Below are positions 1 to 11,195 of a stretch of DNA of 64,000 bases, piece by piece; the stretch's first letter is position 1, and each line of letters starts with the position of its first letter. Source of the stretch: Synaphobranchus kaupii (lineage: Eukaryota; Chordata; Actinopteri; Anguilliformes; Synaphobranchidae); contig CM056380.1 in NCBI GenBank assembly GCA_029718625.1, positions 43,323,689-43,387,688 of the forward strand. The letters run 5' to 3'. The notes below the pieces were generated by a model. The model searched no databases and had not been told where the DNA came from. It saw only the letters and a list, made by a program, of their open reading frames with translations. The translations under genes and the position numbers were made by a program.

Positions 1-1048
1 CGGCAAAATTGACCTGTTACCCTGATTCGGGTGTGACATTCCCACCTGGGGTGCAGCGTTGAAGTGGCCTGGATGTCAGAGTCTGAGAGGCACGACTGCT
101 GAGGCGGCCGAGATTAGGCCTATAAGCCTCTGAAAAGCCCTCATTTCGAGGAACCGATTCACTCGGAACAGAGACATCGTGTCGAGTACAGTAGTTATGC
201 GACAGGGCGTCAATGATGCCTTCATGCTTTTTGAATCAAGCAGCAGACCAATGTATTCAATTGACTGTATCGGAATCAGCTGGCTCTTGCCATAATTGAT
301 GTTGATGCCTAACCTGACAACATGCTCCAACATCTTGGCAGTGTGTGTGAGCGCCATACCGTACGATTCTGCGCATATCATCCAATTGTCTAGGTATGGC
401 ATAATTCTCAGCCTTCTCAGCTTGAGCAGCGATAGAACCATGCTCATGCAGTGAGTAAACACACGTGGGGCTAGAGACAGACCAAACGGGAGGACATCGA
501 ACTTGTATGCCCGACCCCGGAATGCAAATCGTAGGAAACGACGATGCTCCACCCAGATAGGAATGTGGAAATATGCATCTTTCAAATCCACAGCCGTGAA
601 CCAATCTCCTGCTTGTACGACATGTATAACGTCTACTGTCCGGAGCATCCGTAATTGTTTTAGATACGTATTTAGGTCTCTCAGATCCAGAACCGGTCTG
701 AGGAGCCCATCCTTTTTCGGTATTAGAAAATAGGTTGAGTACAAGCCACTGAGCCGCTCGGAAGGGGGTACTACGCTGTGACACAGTGCCCTTTTTCAGG
801 AGGCCTGTAATCTCCTGTCCCAAGCTTCTCGACTGGGCGGGGTTCAGACTGCACGTATATCTGACGTCGGAAAATCTTGGGGGCCGACGGTTGAACTGGA
901 GGCGGTATCCTTCTGAGATTTTGAACCAAACCCACGTGTCTTGTGAGGGCCTCCCAATTTGCCAGGTGGTCTTGGCAATATTGTCCCACCCTCGGCCCCA
1001 CAGCATCATGCTTGCTTGGGACCTTGTTTGGGGGGTTTGTGGGGGCAA
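1..1048 (-). pseudogene. DIRS-like reverse transcriptase, frameshifted and partial
   Basis: In life this enzyme would copy element RNA into DNA. Reading leftwards, one frame (1048 to about 785) carries GYRLQFNRRPPRFSDV and an LLKKGTV-like segment, the usual lead-in of fish DIRS polymerases. The match then jumps to another frame (744 to 76), which continues with YFLIPKKDG, LRPVLDLRDLN, the first catalytic Asp in VDLKDAYFHIP and the conserved VLPFGLSLAPRVFT. The frame change near 775-785 disrupts the gene. The polymerase box reads YLDN where the family has YLDD, so a metal-binding Asp is also lost. The frame stops near position 76 and the window ends soon after. The family call is firm from motif order; membership of a named subfamily is not claimed. 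Confidence 0.75.
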
Positions 1049-1096
1049 CGGTTAGTCTGCCGTCCCCTGGCCTGACCGCCAGATGGACCTACGGGG

Positions 1097-2322
1097 TTAT
1101 GTCGCGAGTCCGGTACCGGTACACGGGCGGACGTACAACGAAAAGCTCCCCTGCCATATGCGGGTTGTGCATCCCTTCTGACCACTGGTTGGGACCAGTG
1201 TACACCGGAATGATGAGGGGGGGGGGGGCATCTGCTGCTCCCTGTGTTTTAATCCCTCTACAGACCGTTCCAGTGCCTGTCTGGCTGCTTCAGTGAAAAC
1301 CTGGCCGGGAACAATAAACAGGTATCTGATTGTTCTTTTTGTGGCGTCTGGTAGGGGCAACTGAGCCAACCACACTTGACGGCGAGTCACCGTGAGAAGG
1401 GCCATTACTCGGCCTAATTCACAGGTCATAAACGCAAACGCTTGTATCGTTCAATGAGGCGTCGACCTCTGCATTAAGCATTGTTTGTGACTGCGCAAGC
1501 ATTAGCCATGACAGTGAATTACTAATTTGCGCTGCTCTGGCAGCCGCTCTATAAGCCTTACAGAGTAAATTGTCCATTGCTCTGCATTGTGGCCTAGGGC
1601 AACGGGCGTCTGCCCGGACCGCCTCTTGTGGGGACACTACTAATGCCGCAATGGCAGGTTCCACAGAGGGCATTTGGTCCAGCCCATGGACCGCCACGTC
1701 TGACATGGACGCAAATGTCCTACAATCTTTGGCCATCTGATACATATCAGGGCGTGGCCAGCTTTTATTTAGCTCCGCCAGAAAATCATTCGATGCTGGC
1801 ATGGCAAATCATGTCCCCTGAGGGGCCCATCGGTGAAACCTAGACGTCCCCGAAGTGCTAGCCTGAGGCATATCACAACCCATGAGTGCCAAGGCCACAT
1901 GAAGAATGGCCGAGCCTCCTACCGACCCTCTGTCAGATTGGTCTGCTGTCCCGGACCGACTGAGTAAAGTAGGTGTTTCCATGTTTTTGCGGTCTCCCAG
2001 CATTTCAGTCAGCTGTTGCACTGCTGTGCATAGCTGCCTAACTTCCGCGGACAGGTTGCCGCCCTTGCCAGCCTTGCCCTTCTTTCATACAGGGGCATCA
2101 GTGGCGGGAGTACCCTTACGTTTGGGCGCAACCTCTACTGCCGCTGGCGTTCGGCCCCAGGGAGGCATGTCAGCCATGGACGCATCCAATCGGGCCTGCT
2201 TATTTTCCTGCGACATACCCACACAGCATGGGCAGGGGTCTGAGAACGCTTCCTGCAGATGCCCTAGGCCGAGGCACAGATAACATATTCATGGCTCCCC
2301 CACATTCAGTGCACAAGGCGCT
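1097..2322 (-). pseudogene. DIRS-like gag region, broken
   Basis: Upstream of the reverse transcriptase on the minus strand, a start near 2322 opens a short frame with a Cys-rich head (MSALCTECGG), followed by an early stop. Fragments then continue at 2021-1809, 1802-1419 and 1429-1097 in shifting frames. The 1802-1419 piece contains a regular alpha-helical, Ala-rich segment (LLCKAYRAAARAAQISNSLS) of the sort found in DIRS nucleocapsid-like proteins. No single frame runs through, so at least three lesions separate the pieces. The assignment rests mainly on position relative to the polymerase and on composition, and is weaker than the polymerase call. Confidence 0.5.
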
Positions 2323-2690
2323 CATGCCTTAGCAAAACTAAGAGCACTCGCAGATGATAAAACGTGGTGGTGGTGAAGCAGAGGCAGACAGCGTAGCGAA
2401 GCACGTGTACTCTGTCTTATAAATCAGTCGATGTAGCACCGCGCTAACCGATTGGGAAGCCTTACTGGTGCACTCGCCGCAGCCAGTACAGACTTAGAAT
2501 CAAGCTGTAGCTCACCAATTGTATGGTAGCAGATCTCACTGTGGTACACTTTCCACACCCAGGTTCGATCAATGGAATCTCATGCCTTAGCAAAATAAAG
2601 AACACCCGCAGACGATAAAACATGGCGGTGGTGTTTAGTAGGGGAAGTCCAGGCAGATAGTCTAGCGAAGCACGCATACATACAAACCTG
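2321..2690 (-). repeat. Two diverged direct copies of a roughly 100-bp module
   Basis: A segment beginning ctcatgccttagcaaaa at about 2320 recurs at about 2580, both running to a shared tagcgaagcacg motif (about 2395 and 2663). The copies lie about 260 bp apart inside the 5' part of the retrotransposon and differ by substitutions and a short insertion. They may be part of its leader or terminal repeat structure. Confidence 0.6.
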
Positions 2691-3130
2691 TTCACCACGT
2701 GATTTGTTTCACTAGAGTGAATGCAGTAAATGCGGTAGCACCATGTGCCTACCGCCGCAGTATCCAAGAAACGATTTCCATGCAAGATAGCAAGGCTATC
2801 CGTGGATGTCGCTCGTAAGTGCTTATCACCGCCTTTGGAGGACGATAAGAATCGTGTTGAACGATAAGAATCATAGCCCCGACCGAATTCACAAGACGCT
2901 GTGGGATTCACACAGGATACAAATAGTCTCACGTCTCAATATGCATTGGCGAGAAAAATTAAGAGGATTTCCGCAGTGACGCTCCCACCCTTTATGGGAG
3001 GAATTACGTCACTACGTGGAGGTCATGTACCATGTCAAATTCCGGTATAAAAGTCTTGATGCATCTGGCCCCAGAAGGTCCATCCATATTGACGACCCTA
3101 ATGGTCGGAGGAACGAAATAGAACTCTATG

Positions 3131-4599
3131 GAACACTATGAATACAGATATTGAAAATTGAAAATTATAATAATATGAAGGCACGGAAATGGAAGGTCTC
3201 TGACATTGGCAGTCTATAGTGTCTGTGTTTTCCGTACCCTATTCTTATCTGACAGAAATGGCAGTCAAAGGATGTTTTGTTGGCATATGCCAATGGAGAA
3301 TGTACAGAACATGCACATAAAGTCCATTCATTAAGAGTGCTCTGTTGATTAATATTATGAAAGCATTTCTGTACAGTAGATTACAGCTCCATCTTGTGTT
3401 ACACTTTTGAAACATGTGAAACCTACATTTCAGACTTGCTTTTAATTCTTGCTGCTTTGTTGCATTTTTTATTTGTCTTGGTTTCAAAAGATTTTTCAAA
3501 TATTTGCACTTTTTCTGTATTGCATTTCCTGTTATATTCTGATTGTGAAGTGCTTTGAAGGTGCTGTATGTACGCTTTATAAATCTAGCTTATTATTTTT
3601 GCATTATAATTATACCACTCACAAATGCCTGTGTCTTATAGGTAGTTTGTTATGATGCATCTTAAGTGGGCATGTTTTTGTAGCTGCATCATACAGGAAG
3701 TGTCTTCAGCCACATCATCGGCTGATATGCCAGTCAGTGTAATATAAGCTTGCAGACTTGAGTAAAAGTGATTAAATGCAGTGCTGCCTCTTTAGCGTCA
3801 TCAGTTTGCTTTCGCACCTTTTACATATTACCCATGGTGCCAAAAGAAATGCCATGGAAGGCCATCTGAATCCAGAATTTTGCATGTAAGATCTAAACAC
3901 CTGAGAAAGCATGATGTATACTGCATTTAAAAGGTTGATGGGAAATTCAATCTGAGGAGAATTTTTACAAATTTATAAACCAGCCCAGAAAAAAAACATC
4001 CAACCCCAATACATATCCTGAGTGTTAATTGAATACAATTTTTAAGAATAAATTACTCTTAACATTTTTTTTTATTTCACCATGAAAGAAATGAATAAAG
4101 AAATATTCATCCAATAAAGAATAATAACATAATTCTGTGGGTTTCAGCATGTAACAATTTTGGATTTAAAAATTGAACTTACATTTATAATGGATATCCA
4201 CTTTTCATAATAAACCAAAAACTAACATGATATATAAAATATTGAAAAAAAATGACCTGAACACTACTTACACTCTCACACACACACGCACACCCACACA
4301 CACACAAGAACGTTTTGGTGAGCTCATGGTTAACTGAAGGGGATCCATCAGAAAAGCAAGCCCTACATTTTAGGACATTTTTTTTTCTGCCCCAGGTGGA
4401 ACCAAGCAACACGGTCTGAAGACGGCTTCTTTTTCTCCCACCCTCAGCTCCCCCTCTCTCCCTCCTCGGCCCCCCCACTCTCCCTCTTCGGCCCCCCACT
4501 CTCCCTCCTTGGCCCACTCCAGACCTACGTTCCCCAAACACTTTGTGAATAAGGTTAGTGCAACATGTGGCCTTTAAACCCGCCCAAAGACTACTGCCT
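3131..4599. other. AT-rich intergenic DNA, no gene seen
   Basis: No coding pattern is visible. The stretch holds an impure CA run at about 4275-4307 and a pyrimidine-rich triple of a roughly 21-bp unit (about 4440-4515, cccccactctccctc followed by ctcgg, ttcgg or ttgg). Nothing else was recognised. Confidence 0.6.
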
Positions 4600-4870
4600 G
4601 GCAGCCACACTCAGAGAATTGTTTGTTAATAGTCCAATTAGATAATTGCCACCGTTCCCTCCTTTTCCTCTCCGTTTCCCATAAAGGCATGAATGACAAG
4701 AGCAGCGTGAAGAGGGCTTCTGGCCAGCAAGGTGACAAGGAGGGACGGAACATGCTCGGCACACAAGGCCGTTCCCTTGAATTGAATCATTGTGGCCTAA
4801 TCAATGGTCTTATTGGATTACTGGCCACTGCTGTTCCCAAAGATATTGTTGCGTTGACAATGAAATAACT
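4600..4870. promoter_or_regulatory. Candidate conserved noncoding element upstream of vax1
   Basis: A unique, non-repetitive block with clustered homeodomain-type cores: caattagataattgcc near 4634, then attgaatcattgtggcc, taatcaatgg, and ttggattactgg between 4778 and 4825. It ends abruptly at a G/T-rich low-complexity run. The density of ATTA/ATCA cores next to a developmental homeobox gene suggests an enhancer, but conservation could not be tested. Inference only. Confidence 0.35.
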
Positions 4871-4951
4871 TAGAGTGGGCTGGGTGGGTGGGTGGAGGTG
4901 CTGGGTAGGGTGGTGGTGGAGGGGTAGCTGGGGAGGGGGGGGGGGGGGGGG
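4871..4951 (+). repeat. G-rich low-complexity tract with G-quadruplex potential
   Basis: Repeated gggtgggtggg blocks lead into an uninterrupted run of 17 G (4935-4951). Several closely spaced G runs on one strand are the sequence requirement for a G-quadruplex. Confidence 0.7.
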
Positions 4952-5278
4952 ATTGTAATGAGGGGGGGTATTTCAGAAACAATTGTCCCAATTTGTTGAG
5001 TTTCCACAGATCTTTTAGTTAAGATTATCTGGGCAGTGCACGTTTCTCCTGCGAGCGTGCGTGTCCGTACGTGGGAAGGAGGGCTTAGCGTTTAGCGGCT
5101 CGCGGCGCTGCTCTCCACAGTGCCGCATATGGGACGAGGCGGGAGGCTGTTTCTGTGAGGACCAGGAACCGCTGTGGGAGTCGCCATCGCCACTTCTGAA
5201 TATCTCCGCTGAAGGGGATTCAGCTTTTTTTTCCCCCTTCTCTGACTTTTTTTCCTTACTCTATTTCTCACCCCATCC

Positions 5279-5311
5279 CCTCTCTCCCTCTCCTTCTCTC
5301 TCTCTCTCCTC

Positions 5312-5351
<40 letters not shown>
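5279..5351. repeat. Compound CT/CA microsatellite
   Basis: An impure (CT)n tract at about 5279-5321 passes directly into a (CA)15 tract at about 5322-5351 in the vax1 upstream region. Confidence 0.9.
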
Positions 5352-5355
<4 letters not shown>

Positions 5356-6004
5356 TACAGATACACACACCCACACATACGCACGCTTCTGTGATAGCAC
5401 CAAACCCGGAGAGCTCTTTGGAACGGGGGGCCCCGTCGATCGGCGAAAGACCCAGGAAAAGTGATTAAAGTTTGCGCGGGCAGCGAGGCAACCAACTCAC
5501 AGCTGAAAAGCGTAAAATGGCTGGACCCGTACCGGGGATCGCAGGATGAAGCGTCCGGGAAGTTTTCTGGAAGTCTCTGTCTCTGATCGTTTGTTCCGGG
5601 GAGCTTTTAACGAAGTGAGACCAATCATTTCACTCGATTCCGTAGCTGAATGCTGTCTGACTGGGAGAGGACGGAGGGCGCAAACCCCTCTATTAAGACC
5701 TGATATATTATCCAAACAATTTAGTGTATTCATGAGGTTACGCAAATGTGGAGGCCGCGAAATTACCGTAATCAATTGAAACAGCAAGTGCGTGTCCGTC
5801 CGTGGCTCTGATTATTTGGAGATCCTCTATCAACTAGATGTGTATGTAATAAGGCAAGGGCATTAAATCGCTCTTGAGTTGCAGTGGTAAGTCCATGATC
5901 ATTGGGCAAGTGAGTTTGGACAGCGATAATAGGGCATCCAGACAGATGAGGCAAACATCTCCCCCTCGCATTAGGTATCTGACTTTGTGTCTAAAAGGTG
6001 CTGT

Positions 6005-6010
6005 TTATAA
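6005..6010 (+). promoter_or_regulatory. Possible TATA-like box of vax1
   Basis: The hexamer ttataa in tgtttataaggagc lies about 150 bp before the vax1 start codon. A start site some 30 bp downstream would give a 5' UTR of about 120 nt. This is one plausible core promoter among others and is not supported by anything but motif and distance. Confidence 0.2.
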
Positions 6011-6158
6011 GGAGCAGCCGAATCACTGAGAGAGCACAACGTGCAATACTCTCAGTAATCTCCATTTTTATCCCTTCCCTGACCTGAAAAAAAACAAAAC
6101 AGAAGAAGAAGAATAAGAGTGGGGAAAAAAACAACAAACGCTTTAGGGGTAAGCGAGT

Positions 6159-6375
6159 ATGGAGGTTCGATACAATCAAGAGACCGAGGCGGGGATGGTG
6201 TTGAAGAACGGGCTTAAGGACGGGAAAGAGGGCAAGGATTCCCAAGGCAACATTTCCAAATCCTTTCTGAAGGATCAGCATGAGTCCTTCTCCGCTTCTG
6301 GGACAGTGGAAAGCTGTGAGAAAAGCCGAGGGAACTCGGCAGATCCGGACTACTGCCGGAGAATCCTTGTCAGAG
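6159..6375 (+). CDS. vax1: vax1 exon 1
   Basis: It codes for residues 1-72 plus the first base of Asp73. It ends ...CRRILVR|G before a consensus gtgaga donor at 6376. The reading frame is open beyond the donor, but that extension has no VAX similarity. Confidence 0.93.
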
Positions 6376-9300
6376 GTGAGAGATTAACTCCAGGCTGCTC
6401 CCCAGCACTCGTTTTCAGCTTAAGGCGGTGTATTTTTAAACAAATGTTTGCTTACACTCTTCCTAAAACGGTGTCTTCCCTTTGCTGTACTACCGGTTTC
6501 ATGGGCTTGAAATGACCATACACTGTCCCTGAAATGCTATAACACTTAGGACCAAGAGCATAGAAGAAGAGAAACTGGTTTCATATGACGTGGTGTTTTA
6601 ATCAATATTCCTCATTATTGTTTTAAGTTTAAATACAACAAAAAAGGTTTTAGTTGAGGAATTGGTCTCGTTATTTGCACTTAGTTTTTTTTCTCCCAGT
6701 TACTTGGCTTCATATCTTATGTGTTCACTATAATGGTAGCTCTCAAAATGAATACGCCTCAAGGAATAATGTGATCAATGCTGTTGTGGTTTGTTACTCA
6801 ACTAAACATGAATTTAACTTGCCATCTCCTCCCTGTAAAAAGGAGCACTAATAAAAATGTTTTTGTGGAACTTATGTTGGTTACTTAAAAGTAGCTTCCA
6901 GGCTTGTCGTCTGCAATTTAAAGGAGCATTCCCTATTAATGCACCACAGATATTGCATTCAACCCCATTGTATTATTTTAATTTAAACCAGCATTTGGAA
7001 TTGTGTTTAAATTTATTATGAATTTAAGAGAGTAGATTATGAATGTGTGGGTTTTTTTTTTAGTACTTGAGTCTGAAGGGGAGCTTCCGGTTGTCCACTT
7101 TAATTTAAAGCAACAGTATGTGTTTACAAATTATTACATTTCATTTAAACACCAAACATCATTTATTTCTAAATTGTCACAGAATAATTGTTAAGCATTT
7201 ATTTAATTAATGAAAAATCTAAACTGAAGTATGGCAGAGAACGCTTCACATTTTTAAAAAAATAAGTAAAAAATTCTACTTTGTGTTGAGGATTAGAAGT
7301 CTATTAAAATTCATTTTTTTGTTTTGCTTTGTTTTTTGTTGTTTTTCTCATAATTTACTTTGAATTATTATTGCCAAATTAAGTAATCTGAAGATAAAAT
7401 TGATGTTATTATGTGGTATTTTCAATAACTAGGATTGTGCCATACAATTCAGAGAGTAACAAAAACATTATGGAAACTATTTGCTGCACTTTCATTGCAA
7501 ACAATAAAGCCTACTCATGGAAATATTTTAAGCATATCAGAAGCTATGGATATAAATTGCTACCACATTTTTATTATTAAAATAACTTATTTTTATAGGT
7601 GTGCATTTATCGCAAGTATGTGGGTGTTAATGAGAAAGAAAAAGCAATTACATTTTTATTTTATTTAAAAAGGATTCTAAATTGTTTTGAACTAAGTTAA
7701 ACTTTTAGATTAACTTATAAAGATTTTATATTATTAGATATAATTGTGTTTATATCGTTCTTTGCGGTAGCTGGATTCGCTTAGGGCCATACGTGAGTAA
7801 ACACACTTAATTTACTGGATGTGTTAAATGTACAGTGGCTCAACATAGAGACCACATGATTAAATAACAATGAGCCTGTTTACTCACTGCAGAGCACTGA
7901 GGGCTGCTCGGCTTTAGATTTCCTAATCGAACAACAGATTTAGACCTAATTGTTTGATGTGCTTTGTCCTGGCATTGCAGGTAATGGAGGAAATAGAGGA
8001 TAGCATTCCAGTATGGGCCAATTTTTTCTGCAACAACTTAATATTCTTTTTAAAAAATCAATTTTAACCAAATATTTGCTTTCAAAAGCGTATTTTACTT
8101 AACGGTAAAACAATATTATTTCTTTGTTGTCCATCATCTGTTTGTTGTTGTTTAAATATAATGGGGAGCTTTATGTAATAAATAAATACTATTTATAAAA
8201 TATGCATAGCATATAATTGCAATTCTACATTTACGTGCCGTAATCCCGTTTATTTTGCAGTTTCCTGATCTTGTACTGAGAACAGCATGGAAAAGAATGA
8301 GGGTTTTGTTTCGAAGAAAGTCAAAATGTGTTTGTCGTATTTGTTGTTACCGAACAGTCTCCTGTATTTTTATAGCCTAACAAAAAAAATTCCTTCCAAA
8401 TTTATGGTGGGCAATTTGGCCTTGAGGCACCTAGAAGTTTATTTTAGTGTATATTTCTTAATACTGGATACAGAGGGAACAAGAGCCACCAGTCTTTATG
8501 CTGGCTCACGCGATTAGATCATCTCATTACATCTCATCTCAAAATTCTAACAGAACAGTAAATGTATTTTTCATTTCAAACGTATGTCCAACATGTAGGA
8601 CAAATAGCCAATTGTATACTCATTATGGTAGCTGTTTTGTACGGCACATGCAAATCACATATAGCATGTAGTACAGCACATGAAGATCACATAATCAGGC
8701 TCCTTTATGTGTGTCATCTTGTCATCATGAAAGCCATTTGCTTTAGCTCTGGTAGATTTATTTCCTGGCCACACAGAAGGCCTACATACAGGTCTACAAG
8801 GATTACATTACGTATCACTTCAAACCAACCTCATGTGATCAAAATTAGGTCACGTTCAGCATTTAGCGAAGTTGTTTGCGTTTACAGCGCTGCCCAATCG
8901 CTAATGAGCAGCGCTGTGAAATGGGAGTCACTAAAGGAAACCGTCGGGTGTTTTGTTTTGCGTTTCAGATGCCAAAGGGTCCATCAGAGAGATTATCCTG
9001 CCAAAGGGGCTGGATCTGGACCGACCCAAGCGTACCAGAACCTCTTTCACTGCCGAACAGCTGTACAGACTGGAGATGGAGTTTCAGAGGTGCCAATACG
9101 TCGTGGGGAGGGAACGCACAGAACTGGCCCGTCAACTGAATCTGTCAGAAACTCAGGTACCGGGCCATACGTTCAACCCCCACCCACAGCACCCTTCCCC
9201 CCAAACCCCCAACCCGCCAAGCCTATAGGACAAAAGGGGGAAAAATCCCTCATCAGTAACAGGCTCTGAGATTCATTTCAGCAGTACGCCATGGAATACA

Positions 9301-11146
9301 CAGAGGCCCAGTTCTGTCCAGTCAGCCAATTGTAAATTTAATCAGGAAGCTCTAGTGGAGATGTTTTTTTTTATATAATTTTTTTTTTTAGTAAATATGG
9401 TCCAATTGGCACCCAAAAGAGGAATTGGGCTTTGCATACGCAAGCCTTCTGGATCGCGATTGCAAATGTGCCTCTGTCCTTCACGGAGATCAATTATTTA
9501 TCCAGACAAAAATATTTGGATGGAAAATTACAAACTAAAGATGTGAATTTGACATTTGGTGGTATTTTTGGACAGCCGTTGGCTCTTCAGTAATGTAATT
9601 TCATTTATTTACGGTTCGTTCCAAGGCTTGCATTATTTCATTTTTTAAATTATTTTCTACTAGTTACCTCAGCCATCTGATCTCGATTTTGTAAACAAAC
9701 AACGCACAATCATTTTAAATGTTCAATATTCATTTGAGATTCTTGGCTTCTGTTCCGAAGGCGCAAAAGAAAAGGTTGCAATGGGCTTAACTCTGGGGTC
9801 AAGCAAAGGTCAAGCTGTGCCCACTCCGCGGTATCGCGTATGCGCTCGTCATCTGCTAGCTGTTTACGAGACTCCAACGCAAGCTAGTTCCTCCATATCT
9901 AATTTTCACTTCAAGGAAAAAAATCTACCATGCTTCAATCATTGTTTCAACAGTTTTGCAAGAATAATGGCGTATTTAGGCTTGCTCCATTGTTTTAACT
10001 GCGTGACTGTTATACCTCATGATATGCTGTTGTACCTCATGATATGTTTCATAGAATGCAAACAAGCATGACACGGTGAAGCATTAATTCGGATCTGTTG
10101 AATAAGACAGAAGAGAAAACACACCTCGGTGTTTGGGCGTCCAATTTTTAAGCAAAGCAATTAAATTAGGCTTAACTGATGTATACTTTACAGTGAACCA
10201 GCTGTGTAAATAGTTCTGTGAGTCTCTGAATACTATTTTGAGCATTATACCGGATGGTAAAATCCTGGTTTGTTTGGGTCTGACTATTTACAGTTTTGTG
10301 GTTCATGAAATATGCTTTATTTGTAATAGATTCAATTGTATGTCAGTGAACAGAATTGTAGTAATTGCAGAATATTGTATTGACTTATTCCATACAATTA
10401 CAGTACTTTAAACGTCATGCAATCTTCGCTAGTCTTTCACAGAGGACAAAAGTGTTATTTATTACATTTTTTTGCTGTTCAATACAACATTCAGTGATAA
10501 TGTGCACAGACAATTTTTGATTGCATTTAATTTTCAGATGTCTGCTTCATTTGTTGATGAAGAGGTTTCTAGGTCTTGTGTCTGAAATGCTTGATACGAA
10601 TATGAAGCGTGGACAAAAATGATTACGATTTACGGCCAATAAGCCTGTAGAAAAATTAAGTGCAAAGGTGTTGCTGTGGAAATATTTTCCATTCAGATTG
10701 TAGTTGGCTATCGTTTGTATTATCTTAATAACCTTCAAATATAATAAATGTAAGAAATGCAAAAAAAGAAATCCAACAAAAAATAAAATGTAGGTGATGA
10801 TGATTGCACCGGATTCAAGTTTGCTATACAGTAATATGAAGCCTTTTGATTGAACTACAACTCCCAAAATGGCATGTCCTGGAGTGCTTAGGGAATGATT
10901 CACTACAAACAATTTTTGCAGAAAAGCATAATACGCAACTATAAGTAAATTTGATTATGGTACATGGCTCATGGCTAGCTAGATGGCGTAAAAATGTTGA
11001 TTTGAGTTGGTAATTAAATTGTATTGTTTGCTCTGTGAAAATAATTAGCTTTGACTGCTTAGTGGATGTAAATAAATAAATAATTATATTTATTATTTTT
11101 ATATATACATATACATATAATTATATGAGTGTGTGTACATTTCTTT

Positions 11147-11195
<49 letters not shown>

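Larger units (their letters stand above)
1..3130 (-). mobile_element. DIRS-like retrotransposon remnant, 3' part cut by window start
   Basis: On the minus strand the order is a gag-like region (about 2322 to 1097) and then a reverse transcriptase region (about 1048 to 1), the order used by fish DIRS-type tyrosine-recombinase retrotransposons. The reverse transcriptase shows LRPVLDLRDLN, VDLKDAYFHIP and VLPFGLSLAPRVFT, all typical of that group. RNase H and recombinase parts would lie left of position 1 and are not visible. The block is GC-richer than the DNA to its right. The right boundary near 3130 is estimated from the change in composition after a TATA-like and hairpin-rich segment (about 2990-3110). 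Both reading frames are broken, so the copy is dead. Confidence 0.75.
4952..6158 (+). promoter_or_regulatory. vax1 5' flank and probable 5' UTR
   Basis: About 1.2 kb before the vax1 start codon is richer in G+C and CpG than its surroundings (for example gcgagcgtgcgtgtccgtacg near 5050 and gcggctcgcggcgc near 5094), interrupted by a CT/CA microsatellite. A quieter segment at 5700-5990 holds caattgaaac and homeodomain-like cores. The transcription start cannot be fixed from sequence; a TATA-like box near 6005 is one option. Confidence 0.45.

Noticed and set aside
4185..5495. Several open frames upstream of vax1 on both strands
   Set aside because: They run through CT/CA repeats and low-complexity DNA and show no domain.
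6376..6515. Read-through extension of vax1 exon 1
   Set aside because: The frame stays open past the donor, but the sequence loses all VAX similarity exactly at a consensus gt, and exon 2 fits in phase.
8562..9269. 235-residue open frame across vax1 exon 2
   Set aside because: It reads exon 2 in a wrong frame; the homeodomain frame and splice sites account for the region.
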